Shown in pieces: positions 15,331 through 27,843 of a stretch of 64,000 nucleotides of DNA (positions are counted from its first letter, which is position 1; the number at the start of each line of letters is the position of its first letter). Under the pieces are notes generated by a model. That model had not been told where the DNA came from. It searched no databases and worked only from the letters and a program-made list of their open reading frames with translations. The position numbers and the translations under genes are program-made. Origin of the DNA: Cruorifilaria tuberocauda (taxonomy: Eukaryota > Nematoda > Chromadorea > Rhabditida > Onchocercidae). Where the stretch lies: NCBI GenBank assembly GCA_013365365.1, contig JABVXU010000029.1, forward strand, positions 186,001-250,000, read 5' to 3'.

Positions 15331-17537
15331 AGACGAATAGATTTGTCCATAAGCATAAATAGAAATATATTTTAATAAAAATATTAAAAATTAAATTTTA
15401 ATTTTAAATTTTCCTCTAAAATGACATCGCAAAAAAGACACATTACTTTATATGAATAGAGTTAAAATCAAATTAAAAATAGTAATTGAAGAAGGATTAG
15501 TGTGAAATTTTTTTTTTTGCAATAATAATGGAAAGAACATTTTGCTAATTAAAGCATGTTTTCCATTATCTTTTTCATTTCAATCTCTTTCGCCTACTTG
15601 CACTTTGACCTTTACAATGAGGAAGCTTTTATTACGGATAGCAATTTTTTATTAATTTGTGAAACTTTTTATAGAAATTTATTCTAAAATTTGAGAAAAT
15701 AAAACAGTAGAAATACGATAGCTGAAGTTAAAACTTTATACTTGAACAAATTTTCAAGTAAAGTACAAAAGTTATTTGTAAATTTACGCAAATTTTTATT
15801 TGAAAAAGCTGTGAGAGGAATTGTTGATGAATGTCGGGAAGTCATGAAAGAAAAAACAAACCTCAAAAGTTCATGATCAATTTTTTCCCATTTTTCAATT
15901 TAAGTTATTTAACAGTTCGATGTTCTATTTCAATACAGTTATTTATGAAAAAATTATATTCAATTCAAATATGTTTTTCAAATGATTATTAAATGAGTAA
16001 GAAAATTGACATAAAATGATAACTTGAAATCCTAATCATGGATTATTTACAATTTCTCTATCTACGATCACAAATTATCACAGAGTAATAATTGTAAAAA
16101 TTTTTGCAAAATTCTAAAATCATTGCATAAATGAGTGAAATAAAGCTAAGATTGTCTATCAAATGAATGATAATCACATTTTCTATGCAATTATTACTAA
16201 TATTTCCAAATTCAAAAGGATAAATTCATCTTAAAACTTAATTAATTAATCAATAGTTTTTATCTAAGCTACGTGAAATGAAAAGAAGCCAGTTGTTTGC
16301 ACAGAATACGTTGTCTTTCTTGTTGTAACAGTCAATCAATCCTTCCTTTTAGCTTTCTGAAATGAACGAAAAAAACAAAAATAAAAACAATTTATCAAAA
16401 TGATAGCTTTTTCTCTTGGCTCCTTTCCTTTTCCATCCTTTTCACTAAATGCGCTAAACAATCCTTTTGTTTTGCAAGAATAAATGAATGAGTTAAAGTG
16501 ATAATAATGATAAGGCAACTGAAATTATCAGCGATTATATATATCCTCAATGTTCGTTTATTTCTACTAATTATTACTTCTTAATTATGTTTTACAGTAT
16601 AATAATTTCTTTCTTTAATTTAGGAAGTCATGTAGTTGATTACTTATTAATTATGCAAATATTCATTACTTTGTTAAGTACTGAAACTTGAAAAAAGGAA
16701 ATAAAAAATTTTCCCAAATTGGAAATCTTTTGATAATTAAGGTTTGGAAGAGAACTAAATGTGGATTTAAAGATTATGACTTGTGAGTTATAACTTATCA
16801 GTTATAACTTATTGTTCAGTGCCGTTTGTTGGCTATTGCATTCATTAAGACTTTAGCATTAATTACTTAATTAGACTAGCTGAAATTCATCATCCACCTG
16901 TATTGAAAGATGCATTTTTGAACAGATGGAAATTGAAGTGGAAATGGCGCAATCAATAATTTGTGTGCATTATTTCATAATGCAACTTTCCGTATCATTT
17001 TACTCTATGGATGTAATAGTATTATCATTAAGTTATTACTGATATTGTCATCTTTATCACTTTATCCTTATCATCACTATCACTGTCACTATCATTCTAA
17101 CTAGCAAAAGGAACTTGATGACTCTTGTTTCTTCATCAATGAATACCTATAATTAAAAATTCGCTCACTTTTCACAAAAATCATAAAGTAAAATATATTT
17201 TGCTAGAAACATTACTGAAAGTATTGATGAAATACTTACGTATTTGCATGCTCAAACAAATTTACAGCTGAAATTTCTGTTTCAAAATTTAATTTCTAAT
17301 ATTTGAAGAATTTTGCTTAAGTTAATCTTGGTTTCATATCAGAATAATTTGTTGTTTATCGTAATTCCTCTGATAGTACTGATATTTCTCTTTACGTAAT
17401 GCACACGTTTTAAATTATTTCCGAGTAGACAAAAAAGTAATAATAGTAAGGAAATAAGCAATGAAGTAAACGAAGCTAAATAATTCAACAATTAAGTCAA
17501 TATTATCGTGAAGGAAGGGAAGTGTTATTAGCTAGTG

Positions 17538-18036
17538 ATGGATAGAACACTTAGCAAAGTTCCGAAGTATTTTGCTAAGAACTCTTCTATTCATTCGTCG
17601 ACAAATGAACAGGTAAAAGTTTTATCTTACACTGTAAAACTTAAACATTTACTTAATCCAGCAGATGAGATTATTAATTAGCTGAAAACAAACAAATTAA
17701 ACTTTAAGAAGAATTGTTTTGACCTGAAATCAGTAAAGGCATTAAACTTTAGGGAAAAAACGTTTAATTTGTATTTGAAAGTGAATATATGAATTCATCT
17801 AATTTTGATTTCATTAAAAAACAAAACACAGCGATCTAATTCTGTTACGTTTCATTATTTACTAAAATTATCGGTCTTTATTATTTCCAGTAAATTAAAA
17901 TTCTGTTAATAGTTGTAATTGCTTAATTTAATTTAAATTTGATAAGGAATTATCGGAAGAATCTTATCTGTTGACAGCTGCTAGGTTGGAAGATAAAAAA
18001 ATTATTGATAGTTTTGAATACGAATACTACTTATAA
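17538..18036 (+). CDS. Candidate small two-exon gene, function unknown
   Basis: Exon 1 (17538-17612) encodes MDRTLSKVPKYFAKN... for 25 residues and ends CAG|GTAAAA in phase 0. A second open stretch, 17947-18036, follows an AAG acceptor in phase 0 and encodes ELSEESYLLTAARLEDKK, then FEYEYYL and stop (TAA 18034-18036). The joined product would be 54 aa. Both pieces are less AT-rich than the flanks. An alternative donor at 18011 (GTTTTG) would join exon 2 in phase 1 to a further open exon at 19002-19114, replacing the acidic end by a basic one. No domain is recognised and no signal peptide is seen. Confidence 0.35.
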
Positions 18037-19001
18037 CATTTCAATTTAAATTTCTTTCCTTCTCAAATACTTTCGAAATTCAAAAAAGTAATAATTACTT
18101 CCATGAAAGTTAATGTATTTTGAAGTTTTTCAATCTTAATGGATATTTCAGTATATTTTCTGGTATTTTTGTAGTAATTATCTGCTCAAAGTTATTTCTA
18201 TTACATTGCTCTTTAAGTTTATTTAATAAATGTTACTTTGAAAAGAAAAATCGGAACGTTTTGATGCTAAATTTAAATTACAATTCAATTTTCAAAGCGA
18301 TGAAAAATGAAACAAATAGCTTTAAGCAGCAAAACTTATTTTAGCTTAAATTTCCATTCTGCTCCAAACTTTTGAAATTTAGGCATTGAATTTCGAATGA
18401 TAACAAATAGAATATCCTGCTCAAATCAATAAAACAGTAGCCAATTTATCGTAATTCTTTCACAAAATAAATTTCACTAATAAGAAATCTGAATTAAATT
18501 TAAAGTTTTACAGAGATTTCCCCTCCGTTATGTTTAGCATTTACACAATTATTATGGAATCTTTTGGTATGTTATTGAAATTTATACATTGCAAGTTTTG
18601 CAATATAACATTTAAACATTTCATTAAAGTCAACTAATTAATCAATTAATTAAGAATTAATAGATTTTCGGATATTTTTAAATTTCCGAACAATTCAAAA
18701 TTTGCATAAATTGAAGCAATTTTTGCAAAAAGAGTCTATTGAAAAATTAAAAATCATCAATTCCAAATTTACAGTACGGAATTATCGGAAACAAAGATAA
18801 ATCAAAATATGAAGGATGAATTGAAATGAATAACTTATTATTCGAAGACAAACTTAATTCCAATAGTCTAATTTCATTTCAGATCTAACTTTTATCAATC
18901 AATAGAAAAAGGTCAATTTATCAATGCTAATCAATAAAGTATTGTTCAACATTACTTATATATTTGGGATAAATGATTTGCTGAAATTTCCAATGAAACA
19001 G

Positions 19002-19114
19002 GTGGTAAATGGATCGGAATAATTGAAAATGAAGTTCGAGCTGGTGCAAGCAGGAGGAAAAAACGCCAAGCATCCAACGAGAAATTTGAAACTTTTATCT
19101 TCCAAGGGTCATAA
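19002..19114 (+). CDS. Possible terminal exon, unknown basic protein
   Basis: After an AACAG acceptor (19001) the frame reads GKWIGIIENEVRAGASRRKK, then RQASNEKFETFIFQGS and stop (TAA 19112-19114). The exon needs a phase 1 donor upstream; the one at 18011 would fit. The RRKKR cluster could be a nuclear-localisation or furin-like site. Composition is distinctly coding-like, but the gene it belongs to is not proved. Confidence 0.33.
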
Positions 19115-19185
19115 CTGTGTATGTCTGTATGTCTGTGTGTCGGTCTGTCGGTTGTCGGTGTATGTGTGTGTATGTTTGTGGTGTG
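19115..19185. repeat. GT-rich low-complexity tract
   Basis: Imperfect GTGTATGTCTGT/GTGTCGGTCTGTCGG repeats directly after the exon-like stretch ending at 19114. Confidence 0.7.
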
Positions 19186-20312
19186 AAATAAGCTGAGAAA
19201 TTATTACAATGAATTGACTTTGACAAATTGTTATTCTTCTTAATTACACAACGATAATTACCACAAACCTTCCACATCTATGGTTAAATTCATTACTTAC
19301 TTCTTGAGTAATGTAAAGTATGAAAAAGTAATAAAAAGTAAAAACGCAAAGAATAAAGTCTAATTTGAGAAACTTCTTAATTTGCCTTATTTTTCAATAA
19401 CTATCAAATTTTTGAAATGATACAAAAAACTTTGATCATTCATTGATAAGATGGAAAAAGAATGAAAGAATGAAAACCTTTGATACATATAGTTGATAAT
19501 TTGTTGATTACTTATCATTAATTTAATCTCCTCGTTATCATTTGAGGTAATTCATCAAGCAATGATTAGCCAAATTTCAATTACATTTTTAAAAATGACT
19601 TTTCGATTAGCGAAATTTAATTTATTCTAAAATTTTAATGAAACGTTTATTACGCTTAGACATACAAAATTTACGAAAATTTCCAAGCATACGTAATTCT
19701 CTTTTACGTGATTAACTTGTTGCACGTGATCATATAATCAAACTCTGCTCTTTTGCCATCTTAATTAGCTTTTCTTTTCCTATTTCACGTATCAAATCGG
19801 TTGATTCACGTGAAATATTTTTAAGTAGCTTCATTTGAGCAGTTATGCAATCGCACGTCATTCGTCCGTGCGTGATGTACTTCATATAACAGGTATTGTA
19901 CGATCTATTTTTATCATTATTATCATTATTATACTATACTTCTTATACTTATACTATCATTATTATACTTCTAACGTTTTTATTTTCCTTCTAACGCAAA
20001 TTCCCTAACTCTTTACTTTATTTTTAATTTCAAATAAAATGGAAAGCTTAGCAGAGAGGAAAATGAGAAGGGAATTTTTCTCGTTATTCTCTTGTCATGT
20101 AATTATGCTAACAATCGATTAAATTAATTGATTTTGATTAAAAATATCTTGCATTTATGCCAGTTGGAATTTAACATTTCCTGCATTTCTTACATTAGCA
20201 TTTTATCAGTTCCCTTATCAATTTTATCAGTTGCTTCCAAAAAATAAAAAGTAAAATTTTTTATCAAAATTAATGAAGAAAAGATAATTTCAAAACAATT
20301 TCCCTAGTCAAT

Positions 20313-20444
20313 CCTATGAGAATTGCATCGAATCTTTGTTAATTTGCATATTTCCAGAATCTTCTGGATTTCTCTATTTCCAGAAATCATATTTTACTTC
20401 TGTAAAATATGCAAATTAACAAAGATTCATTGCAATTCTCGTAG
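20313..20444. repeat. Imperfect inverted repeat, about 41-bp arms
   Basis: The left arm 20313-20354 (with GAGAATTGCA...AATCTTTGTTAATTTGCATA) pairs with the right arm 20404-20444 (with its complement, TGCAAATTAACAAAGATTC). The spacer is about 50 bases and holds two smaller palindromes (CCAGAATCTTCTGG, and CATATTTTAC/GTAAAATATG). It would make a long hairpin and could be a miniature foldback element; no target-site duplication was identified. Confidence 0.75.
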
Positions 20445-20878
20445 AAATTCAATTAATCGAGATCTCTCGCTACTTATTGATCATTAGAAAAATATAGGAT
20501 TTCATTAACTGTTTAGTGAAGAATAATTGATGAATTTTTTTTTTATCAAAAGTTCTCGAATAACTGATAAGTTTTACCGGAAGAGAACTATTGAGTAGAT
20601 TTATTTAATTCAAATACATTTCACTTCATAAACTTCCCATTGCTGTGCAGTTTGTGATTATTACTGGCTTAATAATCAAGACAACAAATAATCTTTTCTC
20701 ATTTGTTTTTTAATTTTAAAATTTAATTTTGGTTTTTTATTTAAAATTTAATATCAGCTCTTTTAATATGTCAATACAATTTTCGATTCAATTATTTTTT
20801 TAACCGATTCTTATTTTAGCATATCATTTTGATGCCATTTATTTTAGAAACTATTAACGTTGTTAATTGGACTAACGA

Positions 20879-20930
20879 AAGAGAGAGAGAGGGAAAGAGA
20901 AAGGAAAGAGAAAGAGAGAGAGAGAGGAAG
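20879..20930. repeat. GA-rich purine tract
   Basis: Imperfect (GA)n and GAAA repeat. Confidence 0.8.
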
Positions 20931-20965
20931 CAGTAAAAACAGAAAAGCGATAAATTGTTCAAAAG

Positions 20966-21154
20966 CTACTCAATGTTCTCAGTAATTGTCATACAGGGTT
21001 TGGCCAGCTTCTCGCTTGGCTTCTTTTGCAGAATATATTGATTGAGCCTCATAAAGTAAAATGAGGAATTTTCCTTCTTCCCAACATTTTTTAACGCAAC
21101 ACATGAGGCTTGTGGCAAAAGAACCTGCAAAGGCCTGATTATATTGTTGGCCAT
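20966..21154 (-). CDS. Candidate 62-aa ORF, unknown
   Basis: A clean ATG-to-stop frame encoding MANNIIRPLQVLLPQASCVA, later FYFMRLNQYILQKKPSEK, ending MTITENIE. It is less AT-rich than the flanks. The N terminus (hydrophobic, no acidic residue before position 27, several Arg/Lys) could be a mitochondrial targeting sequence, but this is only an impression. No family is recognised. The opposite strand has a TTTTGCAG acceptor and a GTAAAA donor framing a 24-base open piece, so strand assignment is not secure. Confidence 0.3.
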   Translation of the reverse strand: MANNIIRPLQVLLPQASCVALKNVGKKENSSFYFMRLNQYILQKKPSEKLAKPCMTITENIE

Positions 21155-21862
21155 TCAGTAGATGTGTGTCATTAGGTAAGAGTTATTTAGGGTAGAAGTA
21201 AAAGTATTCTCTCTGTATGCCTCTTATGATAAACAAACTTCTTCTTTTCTCTTGTTTCTGTCAATTTTATCACTACTGAACTTTTTTCAAAAATTGAAAT
21301 CATACGAAAAAAGGAAATTAATGGAAATGAATGTTTCTCATTGAAATGTTGTTTTAATTAATTTCTTTCCATCAAAATTTCTTTTTAGGTTCGATAAAAT
21401 TAATAGTTTAAGTGATAATCCTACGGATGCATTTGATTATTTGACTTGAAACTTTTGTTTGCTTTGAATAGGACAGAATTAAATGGAAGTTCAAAAAAAT
21501 CTTCTCAGTTACTTCCATAAAATGCAGCTAATTCTGAAAGATTTCTTGGCTTTTATCACATGCTAACATGTTTTATCTTTATGCAATTGCTGAAAAAAGG
21601 AAGGAAAAAAATTTCCCAAACGTTTTGTATTATCTCTAGGCTCTCGTATTATTGGCTGGAAGATAGGAAAAGAAGATAAGCCCATTATAGCTGTTATTTA
21701 AGCTTATATGCAAGCCTCATTTTTATTCCTCCTTCATTTGCTTCTCCCCAAATGGCATCTGTCCACACAAAGAAAATGTCATCTGAATTTAATTACGTAA
21801 TGCTTTAACGCTTCATTTCGCGCAACTCGTACTGCAACAAATAACGGACTGAAACATTTGAA

Positions 21863-22033
21863 CTATTCCGGTTGTTGCACTGAACCGGGAGTATTGATGG
21901 TATGAAGAATTGACGAGACAATATCGTTGCTCTTACACCGGAAACTCGTAAATCCTCCGCTTCTTGCTGTTATCAGTGCACCTGTTAACATATCAAATGG
22001 GAAAAACTGTTTAGCGCTTTCTGAAAGATTCAT
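21863..22033 (-). CDS. Candidate 56-aa single-exon gene, head-to-head with the SLC12A8-like gene
   Basis: ATG at 22033-22031 and TAG at 21865-21863. The product begins MNLSESAKQFFPFDMLTGAL, continues ITARSGGFTSFRCKSND and ends INTPGSVQQPE. The frame is noticeably richer in G+C than the surrounding sequence and has a balanced composition. It lies 501 bases upstream of the divergent SLC12A8-like start, so the two could share a promoter region. An acceptor-like TTAACAG inside the frame (about 21991) allows a spliced reading of the same C-terminal 39 residues. The function is unknown and no homologue was recognised. Confidence 0.42.
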   Translation of the reverse strand: MNLSESAKQFFPFDMLTGALITARSGGFTSFRCKSNDIVSSILHTINTPGSVQQPE

Positions 22034-22534
22034 TTTTCTATAAATAAATGTTCGAATGGTCTCTCTTCAACTCACTGTTTACAAATTCTCGACGAATTTC
22101 ATCGCTGCAATATTTTAAAATTCATTTCAAAGGTCGGTGATATATTTCTGAACGCTTAAAGTTTGATTTAAAACAAAGCCAACAGATATATTAAACAAGT
22201 TTTATTGATCATCCGCATAAAATAAATCTAAATTCTGATTGATAACATAAAAACAATATAATGCATTAAGTGATCGAAATTAACTTTGAAAATATATCCA
22301 ACAATTTTTATTAATATTTTAATAAGTTTTTTAAAACCAATTTTACGGTAAATTTCACAATTACTAGTAATTACTCGTAAGCTCCACCAGTACTAGTGTA
22401 TAATCAGGAGTAATTATATATTTTTTTCTCTAATTTCCATATTTCTCATATAATTTCGATGACAGCGAAATGACCATTGCATGAAGAAAGAAAAAATAGA
22501 AATTTAGAGTTTAAAAATTAACGAAGAAAGTAAA

Positions 22535-25500
22535 ATGAAGAAAGAAGAAAGCGAAATAATTCGAGAACCGATGGATTCGTTGTATTCACGTGAACAGCTT
22601 CAGGGCAGCAGCAACGAACCGTGGTGGCAGAAGTAAAACTTTTTAGATTTTATTTTTTTATTTCTTTCCTTAGTCCTAATCTTTTTTCTCTCTTAGCTAA
22701 CCTTTTTCGTATTATCGTTATTTTTCAAATTAGTTTAACTTATTTCTATTGTTTATGAGGGGTTATTTTTGGTTTGTACTTAATTAAATTAATTATTATT
22801 TGAATCTAAAAGGCGAGTCTTGAAATTTATTAAATTTAATTTAAAAAGTTAAATTCAACAGGAACTTTCTCATCAGTCGACCATTACTCTTCGGTACTTG
22901 GGATGGTGTTTTTACAACTGTTTTGGTTAATATTTTTGGTGTTATTGTATTTCTCCGCATGGGATGGATTGTGGTTAGTGGTTCTTCGATTGCATTGAAT
23001 ATCATTTAATTAATTAATCATTGAAGGAAAGAATTTCAATTCCAATTGTTATCGCTTTAATTGCTGAAGCTTTCCCTTTTTCTCGTATTTCCAAAGTTTT
23101 AGTCTGAATTGCTTTGATCATTATTGATTAATACGACTCCTTCTAATCACTTACCCTCAAAATTATAGTTTTTTTTAATTTAAAAGAGAAAAAATATTCC
23201 ATACTTAATTTGGAAGTCACAGGTTTCAAATCGCTTTTCAGGGAATAGGTGGCATAGTGAATGCAGTTATTTTACTGTTTATTTGTACGACTCTTGCGCT
23301 AATATCCGTCTTTTCCGCCATTGGAATTTGTGAGCGATGTCAAATTCAAAGTGGTGGCATATACTTTCTCGTATCGCACATACTTGGCGGACAAATTGGT
23401 GGCGCTGTTGGCTTAATGTACGCTTTTGGACAGGTAATTAATAATTTATGCGCTTTTAATCATTTAAAAAAAAAGGCAATTTAAAATGATGTTAAATTAT
23501 CACCCACTGATGTCAATTTTTGATTAACATAAATTTAACTAACATTAATCAAATATTGATTTATAATAAATTTTATCTTTTGTAAAATTTAATTGCAAAA
23601 TTCATCTTTTAAGATTTATTTCAATTTTTTCCAATTAAAAAATCCTTGATTTTCTCACATTAATTTATTTGATAAATGATTAATTTAAAAATGATTTCAT
23701 AATTTTAATTCTTTTTTCTTTTATCAACAACAATACGCCACCAATTCCTTCGTTTTTCACGTAACTTTTTTGCAGTCCGTTGCAACTGCGTTAGTTGTCA
23801 TTGGTTTTGGTGAAAGTGTGGCACGTTTTTTTGGAATTGAAAATTTAATTATTCATAAATTCATCGCTATTGTTGCATTACTTGCCATGACAGGTTTTTT
23901 TTCTTTTAATCAGAGATATTTATAAGAAAAATTTAGAATTAAAATACTTTTACTGATTGTGAAAAATTCAATCAATAGTGTCAATTGAGTAATCGATTTC
24001 AGATAATCTCAATTTCAAAAATTACTTCGTGAACATAGTTATCATTAATTGTTTCAAACCGTTTTTCCATCAAAATCGTTTTTAACTTGAATTCAAATAA
24101 TAATCATTCAGAAAATAATTCTTGAAATGTATCATATCAGGTAACTTATCAAATATTGTAATTAATTAATTTCTTAGGAATCAACGTGATTGGTATACGT
24201 TGGGTTATTCGGTTACAGTTGATATTGTTAGTATTTTTAACGCTTGCTGTCGTTGACTTTTATGTAGGAGCGTTGTTTAAAGTGGATATTGGTTAGTAGT
24301 ATTCACGTTAGTTACGTTTAACTTTATCAGATCACTAAATACCTTGTAAATCTGTCAAATTAAAAAATGCATATTGCTAAATAATTATTGTCCTTTTACA
24401 AAATTTCCATGCAAACGTTGCTTGCGCGCGCAGTGCGAAAAATGCATGGAACAATGCATGCAAGTAATTACTCACGAAAATTCACGAAAAATCAAACTTT
24501 AAGAACACGGCGTGGGGCAATTCTCGGTAGTACGATTCGATGAAAACATGGACCCAATGTATGATGGTTTTAACTGTTCTCAGATTGGATTTGACGTGCG
24601 ACAAACCCGCCAGAACTTTTTCACTGTTTTTGGTGTTTTCTTCGCGAATTTTCTCGGCGTTTTAGCAGGTTTCTCCATTAAAATTTATAAAAAAAAATTT
24701 TTTTTTAATTTTAATCAAAAAATTGGGTTAAACAGGAAGCATGATAAGTTTTAAATAGTAAAAGTAATTAAAATTTTTGCATTTATTCTTCTATTGTTTA
24801 ACTGCTTTTATTTTAAGTTTTTTGTTTATCATTGTATCATTCGTAGAAAGTTGCATAATCGTCATGAGAAATGTATTGTTTACGTAAAATAAAGTTTGAA
24901 GAAAGTAGGAAATATAAGTTTATTTTAGTAAGAAATAAATTCCTTGGATAGAATTTAAGAGATTTAATTAAAATTCAAATTGGATTACGCGGAAGAAAAC
25001 AAACTGATTAGTGAGTAATAATTAATAAATTTCGTTTTCATAACTTTTGTTAACCAAACAAATATTGGAAAATTTTCGATGGGAATTTGGAAATGAGTGA
25101 ATTGATTTGAAATAGTTAAATAATGCAGGTGTGAATATGAGTGATGACCTGAGAAATCCACAACTCAGCATACCTGTCGGTGAATTATCTGCGATTGCTG
25201 TTAGGTGAGTTTTCAAGTTTCAAAGTTCAAATATTAAGAAATCGTGATTTACGGAACTTTCAACATCAAATGAACTTATTAAGAGGCTTGGAGATGCAAA
25301 GTTATATGCAAAAGTTTACGGATTATTCATTCTTTATTTCTTAATTTCATGATATAATTAATTTCTGGAAGAGCCTTCCAAATCATATTTATTAGCCGCT
25401 ATTGTTTCTTCCAGTTCTCTATTATTCCAGAAGATCAATATCATCTCTTTCTTCTAGTTTTTAAGTTCTATTAGATTACTTCCGCTATCATTTAACTGAT

Positions 25501-27843
25501 TAACAGAATTAATGATATCACTAATTAAGCATCCAGAATAAACTATCTTTTAATAAACATTCTTGAGAGTAAACATTACTGATAAATAAGTAATAATAGA
25601 ACTTTCGCTGGAAAACAGAAATTCAAATTTTGCAACTTTGAGGAAATCAAATATTAGTTAATAAGCGAAGAATTGATTAAATATATCAGCTATAAAATAA
25701 TTTTCTTTAAATATGTTTTTCTAAATAATTGAATTAATTAATTCAGTTCGGTAATTACCTTATCGTTCATACTCCTCCTTGGATCATTGGTTAATCGAGC
25801 TTATCTGATCTGTGATACGCTGATTGCTGAGAAAGTATCGTTTACCGGATTTATGTATCTTACTGGACTTTACGTTTCGTCGTTGAGTTCAACGATTGGC
25901 ACGCTGCTTGGCACTCCACGTGTTATCCAAAGTATCGCTTCTGAGGGAATCATACCACTTCTCAATCCATTGGCTGTTGGAGTATGTTCATTTTATTTTT
26001 ATCACAAATTATATTTGATTTAAATTTAAATTTTAAATTTTAACTTTAGTGCAAATTATTTTATTGATATTTTCAATTACAGAATTGATAATTTTGATTA
26101 TCCGAATATTATCTTTATCATTTCACTTACAATTATGACATCTTTACAAAGAAAAGTTATTATCATTCTCTCCTCTCCCTTCTTTTCTCCTTTCTCTGTT
26201 TACAGCCATTGTTTACAATTTTCTCTTCCATCTCCCTTTTTCTTCCTCTCTTTTCATAATTTCTTAATATTACAAATTACTAATTGACATGAACATAAGT
26301 TATTAATTAAAATAAATTTGAATGAAATTATCATTTCTTATCAAAATTATCATTTCAGCATGGCGCAAATAAAATTCCATTACGTGCAAGCATTGTAATG
26401 ATGCTTATTGCAATTATTTTTGTATTACTTATTGATTTAAATCAATTGGCAATCCTTTCAACGATGCCATTTTTGATAACTTATGCATTTGTTAATTATT
26501 CGTACGTTTCGTTGGCGATGAGCTATGACCTCCAAGTTGTCAATAAGATCACGTATAGTTTTGATTTCATTTCATTTTAATCTGTAATTCTATCGTAACG
26601 ATTCCATTCAAAACCCTCTATTATATATTTTGAATATTTAATTTTACGTGTAAATGACGGCAGTTCCACGTAATTTATAGTGCTACAACAAAATATGGCA
26701 GTATGGGACAGTTAAAAGATGGAACAAGTAGTCGCGAAGAAGACGCAGCTGATTTGAGGAGGCTATTTCCGGAGAGAAATTTGCATAATTTACCAAGTAT
26801 TGATAATTTAATCTTTTGTGAATTAATAAGTTTCTTTTTCATAGATTCAAAAAAAACTTCTAATATAATATAAGTATTATATTAGCTATATTAAAAAGTT
26901 TTAAGTAATAACAACTGTTAGCAATGATAATAACACAACTGAGAATAGTATATCTAATTTAATTATTTTAAATGAAATATTTGAGATGAAGAAGAAGGTT
27001 CAAGTTCCATATTTGGTCAACCACATACCTGGTATTCAATTTTCAGTAATCGTTACTTATCATTTATTGGGGTACGTAATTCTTTCTCTTTTCAAATATT
27101 ATTTCCAATACTTTTAAACCTAATTGTTTTATCATAATTTATATATTAGTTCGTTAAAAGATAATAAATCCACCCAAAAGGAAATTTTATGAAATCAGTA
27201 GAATTCTCATTCCTTTTATTACTGCTTTGCTATCATACCAGTTTAAAGAATTAATTTAAATTTAACTAAAGTATATCCGATTAATTGTTATTACTCTTAC
27301 TTATTCATTCCAGGCTATTATAAACATTTTTATAATATTATTCATAAATTTTTGGTATGCATTGCTACATTTGTTAGCATTAGCTGCTTTATATTATTAT
27401 ATTGGGCGCGTTTGTCCATCCGTTTCGCCTGGTTTGTTTTCATCTGTAATTATCTTTAAAAGCGCATTTTTTCTTGCATAAAATTAAATTACTACGGTAA
27501 TTATTGATATTTTACTCATTTATTTGAGAGCAAAAGAAAATGTACAGTATGCATAATTATAATGAAATGAATCGGTGATACTGTTTAGTGTTATCAGTGG
27601 TATTTCTTATCTTCAGGTATCAGTCATTTCTCACTCCCACATATGTTCAAGACAGCATTTTCAAGCATTGAAGCAATTAATCCGGCAAGTTTCGCCCGTA
27701 TGATTGCTACGGAAAATATCATCAATAATCCGGGAGTTACAACCACTATTACAACTTTGAATGAGGAAAATCCAGATTATTCCGACCGGAAACGTTATCA
27801 TCACGCTGAACAAACAGAAGCAGTTATAAGTGATATACATTGA
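22535..27843 (+). CDS. SLC12A8-like (CCC9) cation-chloride-cotransporter family protein
   Basis: Thirteen exons, 614 aa: 22535-22632, 22862-22973, 23242-23433, 23776-23893, 24178-24291, 24504-24668, 25129-25204, 25747-25981, 26359-26535, 26664-26796, 26992-27071, 27314-27431, 27617-27843; every junction keeps phase. Diagnostic stretches in order: [117 protein letters not shown] and AALYYYIGR. These follow human SLC12A8 closely and are far from the NKCC/KCC core, so the subfamily call is firm. It is a multipass amino-acid/polyamine/cation-type carrier. Human SLC12A8 has been proposed to carry polyamines or nicotinamide mononucleotide; the worm substrate is unknown. The loop between the last two membrane blocks is about 70 residues, much shorter than in human, while a roughly 75-residue tail follows the last segment. 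The acceptors at 26664 and 26992 are the least certain. Confidence 0.93.

Noticed and set aside
16336..16518. 60-codon minus-strand ORF (KTKGLFSAFSEKDGKGKEP...)
   Set aside because: Half of it is Phe/Tyr-rich AT translation, with no splice or family support.
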